Shown one piece after another: positions 1 through 11,138 of a stretch of 64,000 bases of DNA. Numbering within the stretch: position 1 is the first letter of the stretch; each line of letters starts with the position of its first letter. The DNA is from Sphaeramia orbicularis (lineage: Eukaryota; Chordata; Actinopteri; Kurtiformes; Apogonidae), in assembly GCF_902148855.1 (NCBI RefSeq), contig NC_043969.1, forward strand, positions 30,571,853-30,635,852, read 5' to 3'. The notes below the pieces were generated by a model, which ran no database searches, was not told where the DNA came from, and worked only from the letters and a program-made list of their open reading frames with translations. Position numbers and translations under genes: made by a program.

Positions 1-447
1 CATATTAAGCAACAATCCAAGGCTACAGTAAAAAAGTATTCTCTGACATCCTCTGTTGTGCACCATTATGTAAAAATAAGAGAAACCAAAACATGTAAGG
101 AACAAGAAACATCAGATGTAAGAAATATTTCCTAGATCCTTCCATCGTAGTGCTTTAAAGTCATCACATTCACGAGGCGTCACAGAAACATTAAGTGATA
201 ACATGTCAGTGCAAGGCATCACGAAACTTGAAGCTTTATCTGCAAAAACCAATACTGAGACAACAGGTGAAACATTTGAGTTTAAAACACAACATCTAAA
301 AGCTTTGGCTATAAAAACAGGCCATTCAGTGTCTGCTGACAGCTTCACAGCAAAATATACTGGAAGAAGTAAAATGATTTAACTGCACAACAGTTACAAG
401 ATATCCTCATGGATGTTTGTGACTGAACACTATGGGATGGAGAGGAA
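1..447 (-). other. hinfp: hinfp 3' UTR (continues off the window)
   Basis: Sequence downstream of the hinfp stop codon. I see no AATAAA or ATTAAA signal on the minus strand within these bases, so the transcript end probably lies to the left of the window. Small ORFs here have no recognisable content. Confidence 0.5.
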
Positions 448-3400
448 TCACACCACATCCATGCCCAGGCCCCGTGCCACCTCTGTGAGGGCCTGGACTG
501 CTCCGGATGTTCCACTGGTGTTACTGTCCTCCTGAGGAAACCCTCCAGACTCGTCCTCAATGTGCGGAATGGTACTCATGACGCAGTACACGGGGGAGTC
601 ACTGCCTCTGGGACTGGGCTGAGATGAAACGTCCTCACCTCCGGAAAGGTCTGAGGAGTAGGAGGAAGACGAGCTGGACGAAGGTGAGGAGGACCCGACA
701 GGAGAGCTGCGGTTACTCTCCGGCATGATGGCGGCCTTCTTGTTTCGGCTGCTGGTTCTCTGGCTTTTCCGATGGCCCTGAGGCTTTTTGGCCATGTTCT
801 TCATGATCTCTTTTGTCACTTCTACAGTCTCAAATCGCACCATGTTCACTTTTAGGAAGCCGTCTACATCCTTCTTGTATCTAGGGAGTAACATCAACAG
901 ACACCGTCAATAAATTTGGCGGATGTAAGAAACTGTTTCTTCACATCTTAAAGGAGTGATATTTTGCTTTTTTGAAATGGAATTATGCATTTTAAAACAT
1001 TTCCCTGTGGTCTACATAAACTGTAAATTCTATGCTTGGGTCTGAATTCTTCATTAATTCAACTCCACAGGTCCATCTTCAACCATATTTCAGACTAATG
1101 ACACCAAAAAGGTCGTTTTGAGCACTGGCCTTTAAATGCAAATGAGCCACTTCATGCCCCACCCCCTCCAGGTTGTTGAATGTGCTGCTCTGTCCTGTTC
1201 AACTACTTGTGTTCGTTAATGCAACCAACAACGGAACATTTTAGGTGATCAGCTTGAAGTTTGGACATATTTTCAGTATGGACTACAACCACTGCTGCTG
1301 ACAAACAATTATGGCATACTTGGAGAAATGCTCATCAGAAGTCTTGACCTTATATGCGCAAATGTCATGATGTAACTAGTTAAAGATGCAAAAAAGTAAG
1401 CAGGAATTAAAACACGTTGTAGAGATCCACCCGATTTTTGCCAAAATGAATATAAAGATAGATTTGCAACACCTGGAGGGTTCTAATTCAAACTTTTTGA
1501 AGTATTAGGGTCCCCAAATACTCAAATAAATGCACCAAAGACTAATAAAAGTGGGTTTAGCAAAACATGACCCCTTTAATGCCTGAATTTATATACAAGT
1601 ATATTAAAAAATACATTGGGATTTTTGCTTTCAAGCAGATGCTGAATTAAGTGAAGATCCACTTTGACTAAAGCACAAAAAATAGATAGAAATCAGGGTG
1701 TGATGCAAATTTGTGACACTAGGCCAATAGCAATGGAAAAAGTAATAGAACATATTTTCTGCCTTAGGAAATAGAAATGGTTTTATTGATGCCATAAAAT
1801 TATTTTCAGTGTCCTGACTAGATACGTATCAAATATGCCTGAACCGGCAATGGGGGAATACATACGCTATCTGCAAATCTGTGACAGTCGATGTTCAGGG
1901 GTTAAGTGTTGACACATACCTAAAGCGGGAATGTCCCGACGGCCATTTCAGCTCATGTTTCTTGCGTAGATGAAGGGTCAGAGTATAACACCAGGAGAAG
2001 ACCTTATCACAGATATGGCATTTATATTTGGCCATGCCCCCATCCTGTTAGTAGAGATTATACAGGTTAGTACGAAGGATTACAAAATATATGCGCCTTA
2101 TAAAGTGCCATATGTAGAGGAGTAAGTCTATTCAGAGCTTTAAAATCACAAACCTCATGCACTCTCTTGAAATGGTGGTTCATAGTTTGGAATGTATGAC
2201 AGGAATATTCACAGCCCTGTACCGTGCAATGATACACAGAGCCTTCGTTATGGACCTCTGTGTGCTTTTGTAGATCACGCTGATTTTTAAACCTGTTGAA
2301 AAAATATAAACGCACATGCCAAATGATTTTATAACATTTCAGTGAGTACAGAAATACAGAAATATTTGCATTTATAAATATATGTAAAAAGTTAAGATAG
2401 AGGACAAAAATTCCCACGAAGACAGAAACAAACAGCATGTTATTATTAAAAATCAAATGTACCTGTGTGTCTCTTTTTTTCCTTTTGTTACTCCTGTTCT
2501 GAAAGATGCTATAAAAATAAAAAGCTAACACCCAGCTATTTACAAGTGGATGATTTATGAAACAGTGTTGTTTCTTGAAATAGATTAAACTATCACATTT
2601 CAAAAGCTAGTTATGAGGAAGAACAAACATTATGAATGGGTTGGAGTATTTCCATGCCTTTATCTCTGAAGCTGTTGTCAATAGGGTTGAGCATTTTAAA
2701 CAAAAATTATATTCAGCAATTGTTGGGAGGTTGTTGCCAATATATGGTAAGTTTGAAAATATCTTATTTTGTCTGTTTGGCCATAAAACTAAGAAAACAA
2801 AAAATGAGCAACAACAGTGTTACAGTGAATTCAGCTGGTTTCAAACACAGTGAATACAAGCACATTGACAGGACTAGACAGAGGCTAACACTGGACAGTG
2901 ACGGACAGCAGCCAAACAGAGACATTACATTTTTAAAGCTAATCTTTAAACTGTTACTGCAATGTTTGCTACTTTTGCATTACAGCTGCAGTGTTAGTTT
3001 TTTAGCATCACTGGCAGTTGCCTGAGAGGACATGAGACTTCCACATCTACTTAATGTTTGTGTTTTGGCTACAGGTAAGATGGTCAAATACATAACTGAC
3101 AGCTGTAATGCATCTGATTGCAGACCAGATGCAACCTGGACATAACTCTGCTGCTCTACCATGTGTCTCAACATGGAAGCTTTAAAAAGCAGCTTTATGT
3201 TTTCCTAAAAGCATGAGCATTAGGCCATCTATGTTTATAATTAGTCTTTTGATTTGGACTAGGAGGAGAGTTTCTGACATTTTTTACCTCTTACTTCAAC
3301 TCCTGAAACTTAACCTAGAGTTTTAACAAGCTTTAACTAAATACGTTGCCTTAAATCAGTGAGACCAGTCTATGGAGCCTGTTCTTGTGTGGGCCACCTC

Positions 3401-4853
3401 AAATGATAAACAGAACTACTGGGAGTTGTCTAGGACCTTAATTCCATGTTTCAACCACGTACCTTTTATCACAGAAGTCACATGGGAAGGGTCGCTCATC
3501 ACAGTGACGGAATCTGATATGGATCTTCAGAGCTGCCAAAGTGGTGCAGGTCATGTCACAGAATGGACACTTGACCTGATTCACTGGAAGTGGAAGAAAG
3601 ACAATCAACCCATCCTTACTGATCTTAGATGTGACCAATGTCATTTTCTTTACATTCTGAATATTTACCGTGTTGACGGACATGATCCCTTAAAAGCCTC
3701 TCATTGGAAAAAGCTTTCCCACAATGTTCACAAACCAGTGATTCTGTTAGAATGAGAAAGAAATCAGCACTCTGCAACGCAAAGAGCATTCTATCATCAA
3801 AAAATTACATGGTGAATTCTCACCCATTGGCTCAGCCTGTCTGTGGAGGTGGTCAAACAACTTTGTGTTGCTGGAGAACATGCTGCCACATGTCGGACAA
3901 GCTACGAGTCTCTCCTGAGTGTGGCTCCGCATGTGCTCTCTCAAACGATACCTGATCTTAAAGAAAGCATCACACCCTGTAATAGAGACAGAGTAACAGA
4001 GGTAAAAGGTATGCTGAACACCATAGGTGAAGGTTTATATAAGGTGACAATAGGATCAGTATCGTGTTTTAACTTGTTCTGACTGACTAACCTGTCCAAT
4101 GGCAAAAAAGTGCTTGCTGTTGTTGTGAGAGAGACTGTGGCTCAGCACTTTCAACGTGATTGTCCACATGTCGGTAGAACCACTCAGGATTGTTAAATGT
4201 GCTCTGTATGAAAACAACAGTATCTAAATCAAAAATACAAGATATATCGGAAGACAGAGAGACTTACAGATCTGTCAAATCTGTTTCTGATCAACTTTCA
4301 CTAAGAACTTCAGTCATAAAGTGACAAATAAAATATACTCACATCACAATGTTCCCACTGGCAAACATATCCTTCTGATCCTTCAGGAACAAGGTTGTTG
4401 CTGTGTACACCTTGGTTGCAAGTGGGCAGGTCCGGGCGAGACTTGAGCAGATGTGATCCGATGAATTTGAGTTTACCATGGTAGTTGTGGAAGTAAGTAT
4501 GGATCTCCAGCTCCAGAGGACTACCCATTGATACAAATTCACACCCATTCCAGAGGCAAGCGTATTCATCTGATGAAGAATGACAAAAAAGTGAAACTAT
4601 TGCAGGTAATTTAAAGCACTATCCCACACAATGGTTCAGTTTCATAGTGTTTTTCCAAGGTTTTCCTTAATATTATATGGCAGAGCCACATTTCAGTGAA
4701 ATCAATGTAGGTAGCAACATAACTTGTAATTGTCTCTTCTAAGATGTACTGATTAGAGCTACTTTTCATGACATTTCTTTGGTATAATTAGTCTTTAAGT
4801 CTTCTTTGGATGTTGTTTATGTGCTCTAGCTTTTTCAAAATTTTATGCACATG

Positions 4854-4931
<78 letters not shown>

Positions 4932-6244
4932 AATTATTATTATTCAGAAAACATAGGGAAAAAGCTACAAAAGTTTAAAATTGTGTTGAAGTAAAAGCAC
5001 AGTTTCTAATTGAATAACATTAACCACAGCATATAAGGCCCCAGAAACCTAGGACAAGCCCTGCATAATCAAATAAATGACTGTGCTGTCTACTTTATCT
5101 ACTTGAAACCTTACCTGTCATTTATGTCACTATACAGCCTTTATTTACGCTTCAGAGTTAATAGTCATGATATGTCATATCACGTGATATATCTGGAAGG
5201 CTGCGTCATTTTGAACTTACAAGCTATCGGTTGCTATGGGCAACAGCATAGTACTGATATGCAGGAAACAGCCGTATAAATCAAGATTTAAGAAAAAAAT
5301 AGAGAAGGTGGCGGCGAAAGCAAGGGGTCCCTATCGAGAGAAGCTCAACATGACTGCGAAGCAAAGGTATTTGGAGAAGTTCAGAGATATGAAGGACATA
5401 GACCCCTACGAACTACCAGTGTTCACATCATGCGGTTAGTTAACGATCTCGTTTTCGGCATAAGTTACAACACAGTGCAAGAATTCAAAAGCCTCAAGTC
5501 CCTTGACAGTTATGAACAGTTTTGCTGTGGCTGGGTTCAAGGTTTGTCGATCTACTAGCCCGATGACTGTGAAAGCACAGTGGTGCTGTCAGCGGTAAGC
5601 CCATGGATAGTGCAGTGTTTCCGTGTTGTATTTATGGGGGTAGTCATGGTGAAATGCTATCAACATTGTTTCATAGTCAATCGACAGCATTGTTTATCTT
5701 TTTTATGGTTTCTCTCTAAATTCTTATTCCATGTATCTGTGAAGTGACAGGGGTTCGATTCTAGTTTAGTGATGGCCTGGTTCGTGTGATGGTGGGTTAG
5801 CGTGTGGAAATTGTAAATGCATTAAACTAGTCGGAAACCCAAAATAACGTACCTCCGGGTCTGTACGTTTGCTGTGTCAATCACGGGAGTAACTGGAACA
5901 GTTTTTAACGCAGCAGTGTCTCCTAGGCATTATTCGATCGGACGAATTTTACAGACAATTTACAAAAACATTGAACGCACTGCCCTTGGACTGTATGTGA
6001 CTGTAAGTTCAAAATGGCGAAATGGGGCGGGGACGCTGGTGGTTACGTCATTTCAAACTAAAAACTCATACCGTAAGCAGCCCAGTTACTCACCTAGCTC
6101 CTCCAAAGCGTCACTGTCTCCTAAGTAGTCCTTTAAATGCAGGGACATGTGGTCGCTCAGCTCCTCCATAGTGTGGCCCTTGAAGCCGCATGAAGCCCAC
6201 TCACACACCACCTCAAAGTTATCAAATCTTTTAGTTGCCATCAT
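448..6244 (-). CDS. hinfp: HINFP, histone H4 gene transcription factor (zinc finger), complete CDS
   Basis: Nuclear C2H2 zinc-finger protein; the family activates replication-dependent histone H4 genes at the G1/S transition. Coding exons, 5' to 3' on the minus strand: 6244-6094, 4569-4343, 4203-4092, 3976-3824, 3743-3669, 3583-3463, 2292-2154, 2044-1920, 880-448. All joins have GT-AG borders and consistent phase, giving 511 aa (human about 517). I count about ten C2H2-type fingers in order, from CEWASCGF near residue 14 to CHICDKVF in exon 8. Diagnostic stretches are CPFCDMTC (human CPLCDMTC), [12 protein letters not shown] and the post-finger motif [12 protein letters not shown]. The C-terminal tail is Ser-rich (about residues 400-450) and ends GLGMDVV. 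The start is MMATKRF; the open frame upstream of it runs into intron before the acceptor at 6291. The large first intron holds a microsatellite and a small unrelated ORF. Naming is from remembered family sequence. Confidence 0.95.
881..1919. other. hinfp last intron, no gene
   Basis: Intron between the last two hinfp coding exons. No coding signal seen. The block at about 1120-1450 (GC-richer start, then text with the feel of a dispersed fish repeat) may be an old repeat copy, but I could not identify ends or a family. Confidence 0.4.
4855..4945. repeat. Compound microsatellite (ATA)n-(ACA)n-(ATT)n
   Basis: About 14 ATA units pass directly into about 12 ACA units and then a few ATT units. 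The ATA and ATT ends are complementary and could fold on one another. It lies in hinfp intron 1. Confidence 0.9.
5236..5439 (+). CDS. Small plus-strand ORF in hinfp intron 1, possible exon fragment of a multicopy fish gene
   Basis: A 67-codon ORF opposite in sense to hinfp. It is rich in Lys/Arg in the first half and carries the segment [20 protein letters not shown]. From memory, a similar short motif (RYxEKL...IxxxDPYE) opens a group of multicopy uncharacterised fish proteins linked to YqaJ/SWIM-type domains, which appear mobile or repeat-derived. A possible splice donor (GCG|GTTAGT) overlaps its end at 5435-5440, so this could be a first exon; no continuation was recognised downstream. A CACGTG core lies about 50 bases upstream (near 5180). 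It may equally be a chance ORF or a decayed element copy. Confidence 0.3.
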   Translation: MGNSIVLICRKQPYKSRFKKKIEKVAAKARGPYREKLNMTAKQRYLEKFRDMKDIDPYELPVFTSCG

Positions 6245-6900
6245 GGTGGTGATCACTGTGTCGAGCTGCTGCTGCACCAAGACCCGACCCCTTAGATAAA
6301 CAAACAAGCAAACAAGGATGAATTCATCATCAGAGCAACACGAACTATGCAAAGCCGAGTTAGCTTTAAACTCCATAAGCTAAAATATTATTTTATCAAA
6401 AAAGTAACTATCATGACGACATTTTAACAGACGTTAGCTTAGTTAGCGGTGGAGCGTTTTGTCTGACAGAAACACTACCTATAAAACATAATAGACATAA
6501 TGTATTTTTAAAAATTAAAGATAGTCTGACAGGCTTTCTTCTGCCCATCTCTTCCTTTTGACGTTATATTTTTGGCCATAGATTAGAGTTTGTTCAAAAC
6601 TGAAGCTGCCGCTTAAACCTGCCACAGGTTTGACCTACTCTGTAGGACTTTTCTAAACAGCGTTTAAAAATATTAATAATTCAACTCGAGAAATGTCTGA
6701 CATCTTAATGAACAGTCCGTAAACACATACTAATGTTTCTTGCAGTGGGAATAAACAAAGTTAGGTGGTGTTTCTTACCTTATAGATGTTGTTACTTGTA
6801 GTGCCGGGCAGCTCTGTTCCCTCCTCCGTCGAGTCTGACTTTGTTTATTTCCGGTCAAAACCGGAAGTTGCGCAGCTCCTTTTCTTCTTCTAAATTTTAT
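6094..6900 (-). promoter_or_regulatory. hinfp: hinfp 5' UTR exons and promoter region
   Basis: The coding exon begins at acceptor 6291/6290 (TATCTAAG|GGG) and carries 46 bases of 5' UTR before ATG 6244. Upstream, a strong donor at 6779/6778 (AAG|GTAAGA) ends a likely non-coding first exon starting near 6850. The promoter side carries TTCCGGTCAAAACCGGAA at about 6850-6867, an inverted pair of ETS-type CCGGAA cores, followed by another GGAAGT-containing stretch. The TSS position is inferred. Confidence 0.55.
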
Positions 6901-9540
6901 GGCCATTAGCATCCATACCGCCATCTAGTGGACAGTTTATGCTTAATCGTGTAAGTTGCACAGTCGCAATAAGGTCAGGTCTAGGTTCAACAGTATATGC
7001 AAGTACCCAGCAGTGGTTGAAATATAAGTTATAACACTGCATTGGATTTTTTTTTTTTTTTCATTTTTCGGGGGTTTTTGTATTCCTAATACTACCCACA
7101 ACAATGTTCATCCTAAACTACAGACCTCTAGACCATCTGGTTGGTCCTCAGAATAGTATCCATATTTACTCCAGATGTATCTTCCACATTCAGGAATATC
7201 TTGAGCATCCACCTCCATCATATTTCACTCAACACTAACTGGTGAAAAAACATGTCCATAGACTTGTATTCTTCTTTTTTTGCCCATTTTGATCTTTTGC
7301 TTTTTTTTCAGCTTCAGCTAATTAAAAACAATTGGTGATCAAAAGGAACCACAGAAAGCAAAGAACTGATAATAGAATCAGAATAACCCCATAAATAATG
7401 GATAAAACTTTAAGCAGCTATAAAACATTATGTTCGAAAAGCTTTAGAAAAGTTGAGGTCAGGGTGTACTTTTATTCAATACTGAAAAACAAACTACTGT
7501 ATCACATAGTAAATAGCAATTGCTTTACAGTCAGTTTAAGATAAATATAAAAATGAACAAATAATCACAAATATACAATCAAATCGTTACCTTGATATTT
7601 CTTACAGTGATGAAGTAGTGTAAAGTCTGAAATCAAAATTTCTGGGTGTGATAAATAGATGATAAAGTGACACAGTGATGTAATACATACAAAAATTATG
7701 ATGTGTTGGGATATTTCTGTATGCACTGAATTATAGGCTAGTGGGGATTCTGCACGTCACCTATTCTGCTGTTTACCTGCTACAAGAAAGTGTGAGAGAG
7801 ACTCTAATTAAGTCAGGACTGTTGAAATGTAGAGATTCTGTTAAGTTACAGACAATATTACTGATGTTTAAGGCAACAGTGGACTATTCCCTCATCATTG
7901 AATGTACCAGAAGAGTATAAACTTATAATTCACCCTGATTTACTTTTTGTTTATTCTTTCCTTTTTACTAGAACTGTGCATAAGAGATTACACAATATTG
8001 GAATTAATCAGTACTTCCATCATGTGTTAAACTCCCCTTCCTGCTTATTTTACCATGCCATATCACAAGATAGAGACATATGATGATCAGTAAGAAGACC
8101 TTTTTCAGCCCCTTAGATGAGAGGACATTTTTTTTTGTGTTACCACTGTTTAAGCTGCTGATGGATTTATCCTGAATGCTTTAGGTTTTGGCATATGTAC
8201 ATTTACTCAATTCACTATTTTTTTTGTCTTTTCCTCCATGGTTACAAGAAAGATAGTAAGTAGTACCATCTGTGAAGAGCCATAAACAAAAAGCCCATCA
8301 GGGTCATATAGTCAATGTTGTGTGGAATGCATTTTAACCACAGGAGGTCACTATTTGCTAACGTTTAGCACCGCACTTCTGCGGTCACATGGATGCTTGA
8401 AGTACACTTTAACCATCAATAAACAAATACATGATCAGTACAGAATATGTTTCTGTATGTAAATTTTGCAGTCTGAATGAAGTCCCTATAGCTAAATATA
8501 TGTGAAAGTAGTTTAGGCTAAATGTTGAGTGGGTTTGACAGAGTTTCACATTCATGTTAATAGGGGAAAAAATAGGCAAAGCTTATTATCAAGTTTAAAA
8601 GGTAAAAATGTGAAAATTAATTACGATAATGTCCTAAATGAGCTGCATATATGGGTGGTTAAACGGTTTAAACAGCATAATGTATGCAGGAGTAGTATGA
8701 TGAGCCAAAAAACATACAGAAGTGGGAAAATAAATGAGTACAAACAACATAGTGTGATTGAAGAATGCAATAGTAATCACACAAATCCCTTAGCAGGTTT
8801 AAACCACAGCAGAAGATCAGTGGCAATGAAAGCCACAGCACAAAATGACAACATACAGTAATTTTATGTATTGTAAAATATAAGCAGGTCATGTACATTG
8901 TGCCATTGCCGTGTAGCCAGACAAGTCTTTTTGGGAGGAGACAGAGCTTAGGCTGCCCCAAGTGCCATCGCTGATCTGTTATCACTATTTCATGCTACCT
9001 CTGCAAATATACCGACCATAACAACTGAATATTCATGCCGTTATGTCCGGATGACCGATCCACAGGAAAATGACTGCCTGCATCTGAACGCCACTCAGTC
9101 ATTTACTGAAAACAATAATCAAATAATGTTACACCAGTCTTTGTTTTATTTAAATCAGCATTTACTTCCAAGTACAGGTCATCTCTGCATGAATGGGATT
9201 GTCTGTAAATTTCAAGAGCAATGAAGTAATGATGATATTTATAAAGTATAAGGAAAGCAGGTCCTAACACCATCTGAATGTCCCTATAATGCCTCCCTAT
9301 ATATTATTGCAGTCTCTAGGGGTATATTAACTTCCCAGAATGTAGTTTTAAAGGAAGAGTAAATTCATCAGCATATAAAAAATTGAACGTACATGACCTT
9401 ATTATGGTCTAGAAGGGTTCAATGACAAAACTTTCACAGCATATTTTGTTTCTTGCAATTATTTACCATTTAGTGCAATTTCATGCTCATTTTGTCCTCT
9501 CTAAAATCTCTAAACATGAGCAGGCCAATGAGTCACAACA
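6900..9540. other. Intergenic, hinfp promoter to map6 3' end
   Basis: AT-rich DNA with no ORF that I can tie to a protein family. ORFs of up to 110 codons (for example at 8529-8861) have low-complexity composition expected of chance. T-runs occur near 7048, 8130 and 8220. Confidence 0.5.
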
Positions 9541-11138
9541 CCATTCAGTAACATCATTTTAATTCATTCAGAGCAAGCTTGAGAATACAAGCACGGTATC
9601 ACAACATGTCTGCAGCGGTCCATGACATTGTCATATCATCATTCACTCTGGTCTGATGCCACACACAGTTCAGGACCAGACAGCATTTAAGATGAGAGAT
9701 ATAGCACCAGGGTGTCGGAGTGCTGAGTAGCACTTCTAGTGGTGGCGGGTCAGACTGGATGCTAGCAGGCAGCAGGCTGTAGAGGTCACACAACAAAAAC
9801 TCCCATCCCTCAGACACACACAGAAGCTGAAACCGAAGCAGCAGCTCATGGTGGCTTGTGTGACCGGTGTGTTATGCAGTGCAGCCAAGTGGGCCGCTCA
9901 TGGTAGACAATGTGTTTACGACTAGAACAGGAAGGCTGTGATGATGATGATGATTTAGTAAAAACACATCATGTCACACTCACAATGTACAGAAGTGATT
10001 TGCGTATTTTCAGGACAGCAGCATTTTTCAAGAGCTGAACGTCAAGTCCTGGCTCATTCCTTGTCCTTCAACACCTGAATAATCAGCCCCAATCAAAGTG
10101 AAAATTTTGCAGGAAGTTCTGCTTTGTTTTTTTTAGGTCAGTGTGCATCTTTTATGTATTTTTTAGCACAATTACAGTGTAACAGCTCAAAGGAGGTGGA
10201 TAGAGTACGTTACCACAAAACAGTGAGTCATCATAAAACTGAAGTATTCTAATTGAATTAGAGGAAAGTAGACATGGCCTCTTTCCATTTCAGTTGCAAG
10301 AAATACTGTATAATTGTGGGACCATATTGCTGGTGTGTTTGTTCTATAGCTTTAATAGCCTCTACGATGACTTTACTGTATGTTTTTGGTGAGACCAGAA
10401 TCTATTACTACACATGCATAATATTTGTAAAGGTCTTGCCCCTATACATTTATCTCTAAATGCTCAATTTACAAGCTAAAATGTGGCTGTGACATATAGT
10501 CTGCTAAAATGTTGCTACTCAACCAAAGATGGGCTCTTGCATGCAAGCTGTAGCAATTATATTACACTTCATTTGGTTTCTTAGCAACCAAACTGATGAA
10601 ACCAGATATCATCCAGAACAATGAAATGAAAACCAGGACCATACAGCGGAGGCACTGTAACTAGGAAACGCAACCTTTAAAACGGATTTCTATTTTCCAC
10701 AAAACCTTACATTTGATACAATCTCAAAAAAAAGAACATCCCCTTGACATTTTCTACAATCATTTTAATACTAATGTCAGGAGACATTCATTGAAACAAA
10801 GGTAAAAATGCCCTTTCATACACATGCTGCATGTGTACTGATGGCTCTTTTTAAAGTTTGAGGTCAAACAGAACTCAGGAAATAAGTGCAAATTATGTGC
10901 TCAATAATAGAAAGCCATTATGTGCACCACAACACATGGGATCCCCACACTTTCTTACACACTCGCACACACAGTTTACAGTTGAAAGTATTGCATTATT
11001 ATAAAAGCTCAACACAGTGCCCATTCAAAAAGTGAACAGTAAATGACAAGGCAGCAAAAACAACAGGTAAGGAAATCAACCAAAGGGAAGAGATTTGCTA
11101 ATTCACCAAAATGCAAAGACAGTGTAAAGATGTGACTT
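9541..11138 (-). other. map6: map6 3' UTR (inferred)
   Basis: Region downstream of the map6 stop. A candidate ATTAAA poly(A) signal on the minus strand lies at 9558-9563, and an AATAAA at 9145-9150 could serve a longer form. ORFs here look incidental. Confidence 0.4.

Noticed and set aside
6245-6376. N-terminal extension of hinfp from an upstream ATG
   Set aside because: The open frame crosses a splice acceptor at 6291, so the extension is intronic; the MMATKRF start aligns with the family.
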